A stretch of DNA of 64,000 nucleotides from Paratinospora sagittata (lineage: Eukaryota; Streptophyta; Magnoliopsida; Ranunculales; Menispermaceae). Numbering within the stretch: position 1 is the first letter of the stretch; each line of letters starts with the position of its first letter. The stretch covers positions 17,058,001-17,122,000 of the forward strand of contig CM069607.1 of assembly GCA_035771175.1 (NCBI GenBank), in the 5' to 3' direction. The translations under genes were made by a program, and so were the position numbers. This document shows, piece by piece, positions 53,700 to 63,289 of this stretch. The notes beneath the pieces were generated by a model. The model made no database searches. It saw only the letters and a program-made list of their open reading frames with translations, and was not told where the DNA came from.

Positions 53700-54322
53700 A
53701 TTATGATATTGAAAATCATGCAATTTATGTTGTTGGCATGTATAATATATTTGTTGAATGATGCATGTGTTGAATAAGTGTTTGAAATGATTTTAAATGT
53801 CATATTTCTCTAAATGCATATAATTGTCATCTCAAGAACTATATTCACTGAGCTGTTGTTTGCTCACCCTATTTCCTCCAATCTTTCAGGTATTGAGTCG
53901 AAGGGAAAAGAAACTTGTCTGGTATGTGTATGTATGCTTGGAGGAAATAAATATTATTTACGTTATTTTGATATGTATAATTATCACACACGATATATAT
54001 GTAATATCACCTAGATGGGTTGTGTGGTACGATTATATAATGCTTGGGATGATGAAATGAGATGATCATAGATATTTAGTTGGTGAGAATTTCATTTGTG
54101 GAATGAATGGAATCAATGTGAATGGAATGATCATCTTTATATATATGAAATTTGATTTGATGTGTGGTATAGAAAAAAAAAAATATTCTGTACATTTTGG
54201 GAATGTTTGTGAGAGTACGTGAAGGCTGACAGTGTATTATATACTGTATATGGGTTTGTACAGTGTATAGTACGCTGTGCCGGTCATGACGTCAGCCTAC
54301 GTCAGGGGCGTCGTGACAATAT

Positions 54323-54334
54323 TGGTATCAGAGC
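54323..54334 (+). other. Primer-binding site, initiator tRNA-Met type
   Basis: TGGTATCAGAGC is a full 12-base match to the complement of the plant initiator tRNA-Met 3' end. It lies four bases after the 5' LTR terminus at 54,318. It is intact, so the RNA could still be reverse-transcribed by enzymes supplied in trans. Confidence 0.95.
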
Positions 54335-55885
54335 CTTAAGTGTAAAATTCTTAAAAAGATAAAAGCTTTATGATATTATGATTGTTTGTATGGGTATACA
54401 TATGGGTGTTCTATTATGTGAAGCCTAATCCAATACGTTATCTTGACTGAGAATTCACATGTATCAGTGAATTTCAGATTTGGAAAAGACCAGTCAAGAA
54501 TAACAATTGCTGATCACGAAAGGATCAGAAGGCTAAAAGAAAAATAACTGGATGTAATCCAGTGATAATAAATTATCTAGCTTATATGGCTAGGAACTAC
54601 CTAACAACAACGAAATGCACAACTTATGAGCTTGTGGCAAAGTTGTAATGTGAGAAAGACAGAGGCTTGAATCATTGATAGCTCCAGATGTGGGTGCCAA
54701 TGGTGTGAGTATTTCTGTAAAAACAGACTGAAGTCAAACTAAAATAAATAGAAGGTCTCAATGATAAGCCAGATGGAATGAAAAGATGTGAAAGTTATAA
54801 AAACCTTTAGGAAAAGAAACTCTCTTATCTTAACAGACAGTCTGATATTAGACGTAGTAAAGACTTTGCGACTCTGAGTGGAAACCATCTTAGCGAATGA
54901 TTAAGTCCCTGAAAATGATAAAGCAAGTTAGCTAAGTTTAAGCTAACTGATGATAAGAGATTATAAAAATTTGGTTAAGGACTCCTGAGATGATTAAGGA
55001 ATGAGATTAATTAAAGAAGCGATTTTATAAGAGCTTCTATCATCATGTTGAAATTGATTTAGGGCATGAAAAAGTTTATCTTATTAAAATGAAAGGACAT
55101 GCCTAACCATAAATACAAACATGAAGTAAATAGACTGGTATAGTTGATGTTTGGAATGGTCACGATGGATACTCTGAGCATGATAAAGATCTAGACTAAA
55201 TGTTGGGATCCTATACAACAGATTTGATAATTGTTGGGTTATAAATATATGCGCAGGTTGTGAGGCAGACTATAAATTATGGGTCAGCAAAAGCTGCAGT
55301 GAAAATGTGAACCCCAGCAATAGTGAGATAGCTTGCACTGTCGTTAGAAGCCGAGTCATCAACACCAATGTTAGGTAAAAAGAGAAATAAGGAATGTAAG
55401 AAAATGTTGGGGGCAATAATATGAAATTGAAGATAAGTGAAACATTGAGTAAGGTTGAGATGTTGGCAATATTGGGCCAGGTACTAACCCAATGAAAATG
55501 GAAAAAAAAGGAAATGATGTTAACGACGTATGAAAACCAGAAGTGGTTTCCATTGCCTGAGTAGTAGTCACAGACTGAGTAACTTGTATCTCGACCTGAA
55601 ATTGTCTATTATCAAAAACACAGGATGTGTTAATGTCCATTTAGTCGATAAGGAATGCCCCAATCTTTTTATCAATGTGACTCTACCAGATTTAGAGAAT
55701 AATGACAGTAAATGAAAAAAAAAAAAAAAAACCAGATCCAGAGAATAGTAAGACGTTGAGAACAGATATGATCAACATTTTGTGATTGTGTATAATCTGA
55801 TGTTTTGTTGGATCTACCTGGTTTTGTACCTCTAGTGATATGGTAGATAGATTGTATTATCTGCTGTTATAATGATATATCATTA
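54335..55885 (+). pseudogene. Leader and decayed gag region of the young element
   Basis: By position this is the leader and gag. No open frame longer than about 60 codons on the plus strand and no clear capsid or zinc-knuckle motif could be found by eye. The region is A-rich with scattered stops in all frames. Runs of A such as that near 55,717-55,732 further disrupt any frame. The call rests on element structure rather than on recognised residues. Confidence 0.55.
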
Positions 55886-56090
55886 ATTGTGAGTATGTCT
55901 ACAGGAGAAAGAATTTACCAGGATATGGTTAACAAATATTATGTGGAATAAATATGAGGGTCATCAAGTAATTATGGACTTTAGAATATGACATTGTTGG
56001 AAGTGGATGCTTTGTGGGTATGATTGGCTGGTCACTTCTCATGCCAGGTGGACCGTCGCTCAGAAAAGAAGTAATATTCTGAATAAGTAG
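55886..56090 (+). pseudogene. Decayed retropepsin (aspartic protease) domain
   Basis: Fragments in shifting frames resemble the gypsy protease C-terminal half: a STGERIYQD block, an EGHQVIMDF block, then GYDWLVTSHARWTVAQKRSN (from 56,016). That follows the family order ST-GE, GH, LxMDWL, HAxxDC..K. The expected G-M-D-W-L is G-Y-D-W-L. Stops and frame changes separate the blocks. The catalytic D-S/T-G motif was not found. An active protease cannot be made. Confidence 0.5.
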
Positions 56091-56199
56091 GAAATTCTCA
56101 TTTTGAATCTCGAGGAATTTATACCCTCAAAATCTTCGATCTAAGATAAGCTAGTTATTGACGAGGACATGGAGAATATGGCTAGTACAAAGCCATTTA

Positions 56200-56830
56200 G
56201 AGTAACATAATAAGGCATGCAGTTGATTTAAAATTCCTGTGGTGAGCAGGTATATTGGTGTATTCTCTGATGAATTATGAAATTTGCCACCTGGACAAGA
56301 GATTGATAGCATATAAAACTGATGCCAGTATAAGATGTATCTCAATTCCTTCATATAAAGAGTACCTGAGGAATTGTGAGGATTTAAGGTGTATGTAAAC
56401 GTGTTAATGAGCAAAAGATTTATTGCCCTTGATATGCCACCTTGGAGAGCATTTGTGATGAAATATGTTTAAGTATGAATTACGGTTAACTGAGCAGGGT
56501 GACAACAAAGAATGAATATCCTTTAATTTGGAGATCTAGGCACCATCAGATAAGAATTCGAGAAAAGGATGTAATGCAGACTGTTGTAAGACAAGATATG
56601 GGTAATATGAAATGTTGGTATCCTTGATTAATGTGTCAATCACGTTATATGATTGATGCAGTGGGTATATGAACCATATCTTGATTATTACATAGTCTTC
56701 GATGATGATATATGAAATTGTCCCAAGAAAATGAGAGGAGCATGAATAGCACCTCGGAATTATCTTGTAATCACTGAGAGAGCATTGATTGAGTGTCAAG
56801 CTCGGTGAATATGAGTTGTGAATATAATTG
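56200..56830 (+). pseudogene. Decayed Ty3/gypsy reverse transcriptase domain
   Basis: Recognisable pieces appear in family order across several frames. VVSRYIGVFSDEL, a stop, then NLPPGQEIDS (56,239-56,311) matches the F-x-D-V-F..LPP..EI linker. YG-EML-V lies near 56,597. VYEPYLDYYIVFDDDI (56,665-56,712) matches the YLD..V..(F/Y)xDD catalytic region, and the two essential aspartates are present as F-D-D-D. Just after are EN-EEHE and a degraded SKCEF-like stretch. Internal stops include those before NLPPG and within the YG block. The domain order and motif spacing are normal, but no continuous frame exists. Confidence 0.78.
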
Positions 56831-57149
56831 AGATGAGAATTTGTGGATCACATGACTAGTTTAAATCGTATCTTTAAGGATGCAGGGAATGTCAAAGTGA
56901 TCATAGAACTGTTAAAACTGATTTAAATGATGGAAATCAGAAGTTTTCTGGTATTAGTTGTATGTTATAGAAAGTGCGTGGAAAGATCCTTAGAGCTATA
57001 TGTTCCACTCACGAAACGAAACCAGATGAATGTTATATAATGTGTGGACTGTTGTGCATGGGAAAGCTCTCATAGTATTAAATGTTGTGACTAGTTTCAG
57101 AATCTGGAAGTAATTGTGATTGATGAATATCACGTCCAGATCTGGAGTT

Positions 57150-57460
57150 TGCATTGATACAAAAGGATAAGTTAATTACTTGTGCCTTCAGATATTTGGT
57201 AGGGCACAAGAATAACTATCCTGAGAGTGAAGAGAAATTTGTTGGTAGTTATTTTGAAATGATGAGATCTTTGCCTTTATAATAAAAATGTCACATTATC
57301 TTCAGATTTTTAGTCTGAATTATTTGAACGAAAAAAAAAAAAAAAAAAGCTGAATATGAGGTAATAAATGTGGCAAGAATTCCCGAAGGATTTGATTTTA
57401 TATTGAATTATTATCCTGGGAAATGCCCATATGTTGTTGAGGCATTGAGCAGAAAACAGA
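57150..57460 (+). pseudogene. Decayed RNase H domain
   Basis: HKNNYPESEEKF (57,205-57,240) corresponds to the family block H-x-x-NYP-x-x-x-x-E. NYYPGKCPYVVEALSRKQ (57,406-57,459) corresponds to the closing YHPGK-N-VADALSRK signature, with D changed to E. A run of about 17 A (near 57,332-57,348) lies between them and breaks the frame. The blocks stand in the right order between RT and integrase. Confidence 0.75.
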
Positions 57461-57479
57461 CTGAAACCGGAATAATATC

Positions 57480-58400
57480 TATTAGTTAGCCATAAATGGA
57501 GATTGTTTGTGAGTGAGAGGTACCGTTATGAGTGTACTCTCTATTTCTCCATGTGTTGATATTTGTGCTCGAATGCATGTTCAGCTGATTGATACTCATA
57601 TTCAGAGAGTAAGATTTATGATGAGACGAGTATGATATCAGTATGAAAGATTATGGAATTGGTAATATGGCTTGTATTAAATGAATATGGGATTCAAATG
57701 GTATCTTATGGGTTATGGGTAGAAATGATACCATTTGGATAACCATTAATGGACTGATAAGTCTATATATTCTTCCAATAAACACCAAAATTCTTTTGAT
57801 AGACTGAGCAGATTGTATATGTGTGAGATAGGGAGATTTTTTTGGGAGTACTCAGATATTTGTCATGTCGGATTAAGATCCGAAGATTGTGTCGAGATCT
57901 GATATATGAGGCAGACTCGATTTGGTACTCATCTCCTTCTCAGTGTGATATTGTCTTCTCAGACTGGCTGACAGACTGAGATAGTGACTTTGATGCTTGC
58001 GAGCATGCTCGGGTCTAGTATACTTGAATTTTGGTGGAAGTTGGAAGGAATACTTTATTTGTGTAAACTTGTGTGTATAAACAGCTAGTATAATAGCATA
58101 ATGATGGCACTCTAAAGGTTGATAAGAAGCCTTATCCATCTCCAACTTGATGATTTGAAAGTATGGAGTTATTGTTATTGGTGCCAGAGGATAATATTAA
58201 ATACACAAGGTTGGTATATAAGCCTTGAAATTGATTGTGGCTGACTTAGTTTTATTAAGGGTCTTACCACATAAAGGCCAACTGAGATTTGGGATGAAAG
58301 GAAAGCTGGCACCGCGATTTGTTGGACCATTAAAGACCCTTTTGAGAAAATGTCATTCCGATTCCATAGATGTTATGGATATAATTCAACTCTAAGCTGG
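57480..58400 (+). pseudogene. Decayed integrase (catalytic core and C-terminal GPF-like module)
   Basis: MGRNDTIWITINGLISLYIL, then PINT (57,715-57,792), matches the family block NG-D-IWVIVDRLTKSAHFLPI, but the catalytic D of VDRL has become N. SD-stop-DP (57,868-57,879) matches the SDRDPRF block. An SQTG-stop-QTE piece (57,956-57,980) matches the HPQTDGQTE block, with MLASMLGSSI after it. VLPHKGQLRFGMKGKLAPRF then VGPL (58,261-58,332) matches the C-terminal module with its GPF/Y site. Stops and shifts lie between the blocks. The N-terminal HHCC zinc finger was not identified. Confidence 0.78.
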
Positions 58401-58404
58401 GGAG

Positions 58405-58527
58405 GATACCACGTATCAAGAAGAGCAAACATGGAAGCGAAAATATAAAACGCGGGAGCTGTTTTCTGGACTTGAGTATCACTTGAGGAAGTCATTTATT
58501 CTAAATTTCGAGGACGAAATTCCTTAA
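58405..58527 (+). pseudogene. C-terminal end of pol with a chromodomain-like remnant
   Basis: From 58,420 an open frame of 35 codons ends at TAA (58,525-58,527). EEQTWKRKYKTREL resembles the EATWE..E.M...YP conclusion of chromovirus chromodomains. FILNFEDEIP just before the stop resembles the F-x-DE-x-P C-terminus common in Tekay-lineage elements. The purine tract and 3' LTR follow within 12 bases. A chromodomain would steer integration to heterochromatin marks, which fits this location, but most of it is not readable. Confidence 0.6.
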
Positions 58528-58538
58528 GTTGGGGAGAT
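58528..58538 (+). other. Polypurine tract of the young element
   Basis: GTTGGGGAGAT stands directly before the TGTAACACC start of the 3' LTR, the required place for plus-strand priming. The GGGGAGA core (58,531-58,537) is intact. Confidence 0.85.
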
Positions 58539-59582
58539 TGTAACACCCCGTAATTTTAGTTACATATATACGTTAAATTACACGTATATCGAGATGTATA
58601 ATACACGTATTTTATACGTGTGAGCTAAATATACACGTGATAATACACGTATTTAACACGTATGATCTAAATATACGCGTGTATGAAATACATGCTATAA
58701 TTAAAGAATGTGAGCAGATAAATAAAATTATTTGAATGGGATGGTTAATTAAATATGTGGATTGGAGTATGATTTAAAGACTTAATGCATAGTATGATGT
58801 AATGCATGTGTATAAATGAATACATGTGAAATAAGTGAATTATTAAATGGTGTACATTGAAATCGAATTATTAAATGAGTTATATAAAGGAGATGAGTTG
58901 AATTTAAGGATATTTGATGGAGGAGTTGGCTAATAAGGAGCGTCGAGGAGCATTGGATCAATGTCTTATATATAAAATATCTTCTTTTGTCTTATCTAAA
59001 TCTCTCGTATGGTACCATTAATAAATTAAAAAAAAAAAAAGAGAGAGAAGAAATGAGTGGCTAAGGAAAGAAAAGAAAATTTAATAATAAAAAAAAGAGG
59101 GTTCTCTTTCTTCAAGTTCACGAATGAGGAAGAAAGAAAATAAAAGAGAAGTACAGAGAAGAACGAACAGAGGAAAGAAGGAAAGAAGAACGGAAGGAAA
59201 AATTCAGAAATCACGCGAAATCGGGACTTGCGGTAAGTGATTTTTACTCATTTTCTTCGTAAAATTGATATCTAAGCTAGATATAACGATTCTAGCGGAT
59301 TAATTTTGACTGTAGGAGCCGTTTTACGGCGTTTTGACAAATTGGGGTTTTGACCCCAACGTGAATGAAAACCCGCTATGAAGCTAGAAAAATGCTTCCT
59401 GGACTGTTAGAAACCCGAATATGTGGTTAGATTCAATTTTATGATTTTTGGAGCCGTTGGACAATTTTAATACAATATACATCTTTCGGATGAATAGTAA
59501 AAATAAATGGTAATAGTAAATAGTGAATAGTAAATGTAAATAGTAAATAGTAAATAGTAATAGTGAATAGTGAATAGTGAAT

Positions 59583-59620
<38 letters not shown>

Positions 59621-59626
59621 GAAATA

Positions 59627-59660
<34 letters not shown>

Positions 59661-61123
59661 AATAGTAAATAGTGAAAATGAATAGTGAAAGTGAATAGTG
59701 AAAATAAATAGTATTGTGAACAGTGATGTGCATCCAATGAAACTCCGGTTTGAGATCACAGAATCATAGAGAACTGAATTCCGGACGTTTCGATGCTAAA
59801 ATTGTGATTTTTGGATATGAGGTGATAGTTTTAGTAACTAAGTATATGGTGTCGTGAAAATCTATTTTCACTGTTCTTTCTTTTGAAAATATCTAGATTG
59901 ACCACAGAAACGAGATAGTAGTTTCTTCAACTGCTTATGAGTCCTAAATGGATTTATGATTTGAAGTGAGTTGAGAAATGAAAGATGTAAATAGATATGA
60001 ATACAAGAAATTGAATTATGGAGTGATTATGACAGGTTAAATTCGTTGGATTTAACTTGGAGCTGGACTCGAAAGCGACGATGATTGGGTTTAAGTTGAA
60101 CGTGTTGTACTGTGAGTATAGTTTTCTTGATTTGGTTCTTGTATGGCATTGTACGCATATAAACTGTTTGATTGTACGCATGTGATATTATATATAAGGC
60201 ATTGAGTTTTATGGATCATGCAAACTAATTTTAGCATTGGAGTTTGTAATGATGAGGCTTTGCGATTCCTCATTGTCATTTCGTTAGGTCTGTCCTAACA
60301 AGGGTTGCGATCCTTGAAATGACTGTTACTTGGGTAATGAGATGTTGTGGCTACCTTGTAACGGCCATACAAGGGTTAGACCCGCTCTCGTGCCTTGCGG
60401 AGGAGGGAGATTGTGTGAATTGGGTCATGAGAAGTTGTGTCTACCTTGTACGACCATACAAGGGTTAGACCCGCTCTCTTGCCTTGCGGAGGAGGGAGAT
60501 TGTGCATTATGATATTGAAAATCATGCAATTTATGTTGTTGGCATGTATAATATATTTGTTGAATGATGCATGTGTTGAATAAGTGTTTGAAATGATTTT
60601 AAATGTCATATTTCTCTAAATGCATATAATTGTCATCTCAAGAACTATATTCACTGAGCTGTTGTTTGCTCACCCTATTTCCTCCAATCTTTCAGGTATT
60701 GAGTCGAAGGGAAAAGAAACTTGTCTGGTATGTGTATGTATGCTTGGAGGAAATAAATATTATTTACGTTATTTTGATATGTATAATTATCACACACGAT
60801 ATATATGTAATATCACCTAGATGGGTTGTGTGGTACGATTATATAATGCTTGGGATGATGAAATGAGATGATCATAGATATTTAGTTGGTGAGAATTTCA
60901 TTTGTGGAATGAATGGAATCAATGTGAATGGAATGATCATCTTTATATATATGAAATTTGATTTGATGTGTGGTATAGAAAAAAAAAATATTCTGTACAT
61001 TTTGGGAATGTTTGTGAGAATACGTGAAGACTGACAGTGTATTATATACTGTATATGGGTTTGTACAGTGTATAGTACGCTGTGCCGGTCATGACGTCAG
61101 CCTACGTCAGGGGCGTCGTGACA
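58539..61123 (+). mobile_element. 3' LTR of the young Ty3/gypsy element, 2,585 bp
   Basis: This copy matches the 5' LTR apart from four A/G transitions that I can see. They lie in GAGCCATTTT/GAGCCGTTTT, GTTAGATCTG/GTTAGGTCTG, GAGAGTACG/GAGAATACG and GAAGGCTGAC/GAAGACTGAC. Two A-runs each change by one base. It contains second copies of the ACGT cluster, TATA box, heptamer array (59,491-59,725) and 90-bp modules (60,331-60,505). It ends ...GACA at 61,123 and is followed by the GTTGA duplication. Confidence 0.95.
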
Positions 61124-61128
61124 GTTGA
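61124..61128. repeat. Target-site duplication GTTGA, right copy
   Basis: Right-hand partner of the GTTGA at 51,729-51,733. It is a perfect match immediately after the LTR terminus. Confidence 0.95.
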
Positions 61129-62242
61129 CATGCAAGCTATTTGGAAAGGTCTAAGTTCATATTCTAAATTTAAGTCTAATACAAACAACCCTACAAATTT
61201 TCAATTTAATATTCTGTTCAGATGTATCAAGCTGCCAACAAAAATATTTAATCACGAAATCAACTGTACAGATTGAAGTATGTTAAGAGTCAAACCTTCT
61301 GTCCAAAAATTAGCTCAATCCAACGGTGGACCGAAACGATAAGTCTCTAATCAGAAAATTTCTCCTTTCCTGCTGCAAATACTTGAACGCAGATGACTAT
61401 ATCACACAAAATACTTGGGAGGTTATATCTTTCAAACGAAAACTCCAATCAAGATCTCCACCGACCAGAATGAATACCCATAAGATAAGACCTTGATGAA
61501 GAAGTTTGAGCTCAATCTGACCATATAGTACCAAGATCCAGCTCTTTGATGAAAACATTGCTGAGACTTCCCTCAAAGCAACTTCCTATTTCTTTCTTTT
61601 CTTCTTTCCTTTCTCTTCTTTGTTCCTTTCCCTCCACTCATCTCATTCTCTAGGGATTCCTTGGAGAAGATAAGTAGGGCATGGGACACTTGTCCACTCT
61701 CATGCACTAACTTGACATGTGTTGGAGAGGAGAAATGGGGCATGGGACAGTTGTCCATTTTTATGCACCAACTTGACATGTGTTGGAGAAGAGAAATGGG
61801 GCATGGGACACTTGTCTATTCTCATGCACCAACTTGACATGTGTCGGTCTCATGCACCAACTTGACATGTGTTGGTCTCATACTACTCATACCAACCACA
61901 TGTACTTTAACCAATCTCATGCTTCCATGTATTTTAATGTCCAATCCATTTAATACACCAAATTTTCATTCTCATTTATCCTTTTATTCAATCAATCCTA
62001 ACCCATATCAATTCATGGTTTAATGGGCCCATGCATAAATAATAAAACATGCATTATACTTTAATTTAGCATGACCCATATACAATTTATAATGCACATA
62101 TTTATATACATTATCAAGCATCAAATATACAAACATTAAACAACCATCAAACAAACACCAAACATATCAGGGCAAACACATAGAGTTTGGGCAAAATATA
62201 ATTGGGTAATGGGCTAGATGAAATAATTTTTGGAACGTCACA
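61129..62242 (-). mobile_element. Ty3/gypsy (Tekay-like) LTR on minus strand, U3-proximal part
   Basis: On the minus strand this begins TGTGACGTTCCAAAAATTAT at 62,242, which is a typical gypsy LTR start, and runs down to the insertion point of the young element. It then continues at 51,733-50,155. A purine-rich stretch on the minus strand (complement of 61,585-61,640) resembles the GAAAGAAGGAAAGAAG leader of the young LTR. A 61-bp tandem repeat lies upstream of it. Small open frames (61,082-61,276, 61,573-61,779, 61,841-62,023) arise from the repeats and show no domain. Confidence 0.65.
61680..61875. repeat. 61-bp tandem repeat, about three copies, plus a 27-bp partial duplicate
   Basis: CATGGGACA blocks start at 61,680, 61,741 and 61,802, a 61-bp period. 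Each unit continues with TTGTCC-TATGCACCAACTTGACA and TGTGTTGG. After the third unit a shorter ~27-bp TCTCATGCACCAACTTGACA repeat follows at about 61,820 and 61,847. Position within U3 of the minus-strand LTR suggests enhancer-like repeats; this is inference. Confidence 0.9.
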
Positions 62243-62247
62243 TATGT
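62243..62247. repeat. Probable target-site duplication TATGT, right copy
   Basis: TATGT follows the CA end of the minus-strand LTR and matches 50,150-50,154. Its last T is also the first base of the Athila-type LTR start TGATAAGTAGG. Confidence 0.5.
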
Positions 62248-63040
62248 GATAAGTAGGTATTTAGTATATGTTTTAGAGCATGTTTTAGGTGTGTTTTATG
62301 GTATTTAGTTCATATATTAGGTTAGTTTATCATAAATTTGGTTATTTGATAGTTTAGTCAAGTTTTGGTATTTTTGTCTTGTTTCGGGTTGTATTTTTAT
62401 AGGTTCGTTGATGTCATTATAAAAGCATGTTACTCACTTGGTTTGATGTGTTTTGTTGCTGCTTTGATGTTCTAAATGATGATTGAGAAGATGAAGACAT
62501 GATGCACGAGGAGCCAAGGGAGTTAGAGTGAAGAAACAAGTGCATCCAAGCCTTGGGAGTGTGGAAAATTGGCTAGGTCCACAAGAAAATCAGGAAAAAC
62601 AGGTGTAAGAACTCGTAACTGAGCCCCGCGGTGCTGGGAAATTTAGTTTTGCCCAACGTTTGTATTTCGGCCATAACTTTCTCAATTTAACTCCGAATTG
62701 GACGTGATTTGTTTATATGGATTTATTACTTGAAATACTACAAGATGAAAGGGTTTTGAGGTTGATTTAGAATGGAGAACAAGAAGGAAAATGGTGAGGA
62801 AGAAAGCGGTTCGATTCAAAATAGAAACTTTCTAATCTTGTTGCGAACTTTCCTAGTTCGACATGGACACTTCTTGAACAACTTCCTATGGACTTGTAGC
62901 TATATAAGACCATTTTTTAGGGTTTTTAAGGCATCAAAGAGAAGAGAGAAGATTTTGAAGAGCAAGGAAGACGACTAGGGTTTGGAAGTGAGGAGAAGAG
63001 CAAGATTGAAGACATTGAAGATTAGCCAATAGTGTATTGG
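62247..63040 (+). mobile_element. Athila-type LTR, 3' copy, truncated
   Basis: TGATAAGTAGGTATTTAG opens an LTR that parallels 47,872 onward for several hundred bases. Shared blocks include TTTTATGGTATTTAGTTCAT, ATAACTTTCTCA, a GGACGTGATTTGTT-like block and GAGCAAGGAAGACGACTAGG. Many substitutions and indels separate the two. TATATAAG at 62,901-62,908 is its TATA-like box. It stops matching at about 63,040, where a copia-like LTR tail begins, so roughly its last 40% is missing. A 68-codon open frame (62,772-62,978) lies in the leader and has no recognisable domain. Confidence 0.65.
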
Positions 63041-63236
63041 GAAATCCTGATCGTGGTGATTGGGTAGTGGATGTATGTTTGAGGGGAACCGAACCACTTT
63101 AAATCCTCTGTTTTCATTTATCTTTCCTGCATTTGCTATTTGGATTGTTACCTACTACGCACATTAGTTGTTTAATTAAAATATCCGAAAGGTAACGCGA
63201 AAATCTACCAAGTCCAATTCACCCCCCTCTTGAACT
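63040..63236 (+). mobile_element. Copia-like LTR tail, plus strand
   Basis: GGGTAGTGGATGTATG, then GGAACCGAACCACTTTAAAT, is followed near the end by CTACCAAGTCCAATTCACCC, then CCCTCTTG. This is the plus-strand counterpart of the minus-strand tail at 44,976-45,160. No PBS follows it, and the expected terminal CA is not clear. It is therefore a fragment or a mutated end. Confidence 0.6.
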
Positions 63237-63289
63237 ATAATATTGTTAACCTATACGATTCATCACTTAACTCATCCCTAAATATACTG

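Larger units (their letters stand above)
51734..54318 (+). mobile_element. 5' LTR of the young Ty3/gypsy element, 2,585 bp
   Basis: The LTR starts TGTAACACCCCGTAATTTTAG and ends GGCGTCGTGACA. U3 opens with a cluster of ACGT cores (51,763-51,860), and TTATATATAA at 52,161-52,170 is a likely TATA box. Downstream lie purine-rich leader sequence, a 7-bp microsatellite (52,685-52,919) and two 90-bp hairpin modules (53,525-53,699). A pyrimidine tract ending TCTTTCAGG lies near 53,881-53,890, and TGACGTCA stands close to the end. Small open frames inside it match exactly at the same places in the 3' LTR and are repeat-driven, not genes. Confidence 0.95.
51734..61123 (+). mobile_element. Complete Ty3/gypsy chromovirus-like (Tekay/Del-type) retrotransposon, 9,390 bp, recent, coding-defective
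   Basis: The parts in order are: LTR (51,734-54,318), tRNA-Met primer-binding site, decayed gag-pol (PR, RT, RNase H, integrase, chromodomain-like remnant), a purine tract, and LTR (58,539-61,123). A perfect GTTGA duplication flanks it. The two 2,585-bp LTRs differ at four visible substitutions, all A/G transitions, plus two one-base changes in A-runs, so insertion is recent. In contrast, every pol domain has stops and frameshifts. Order PR-RT-RH-INT makes it Ty3/gypsy. The LTR start TGTAACACCCCG and the C-terminal FEDEIP followed by a purine tract suggest the Tekay (Del) chromovirus lineage. The element could only have moved with enzymes from relatives. Confidence 0.93.

Noticed and set aside
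53524..53706. 60-codon plus-strand frame with an internal repeat (copy at 60,330)
   Set aside because: It is produced by the two 90-bp hairpin modules of the LTR and has no domain.
51734..54318. Treating the 2.6-kb direct repeat as a segmental duplication
   Set aside because: The TG...CA ends, flanking GTTGA, primer-binding site and polypurine tract show the two copies are LTRs of one element.
54323..54334. A tRNA-like match (and at 47,262 and 49,304)
   Set aside because: These are short complements of tRNA 3' ends next to LTRs, i.e. primer-binding sites. No cloverleaf or A/B boxes are present.
57873..58145. 90-codon minus-strand open frame
   Set aside because: It is antisense to the integrase core remnant, whose plus-strand motifs (QTG-QTE and others) explain the sequence.
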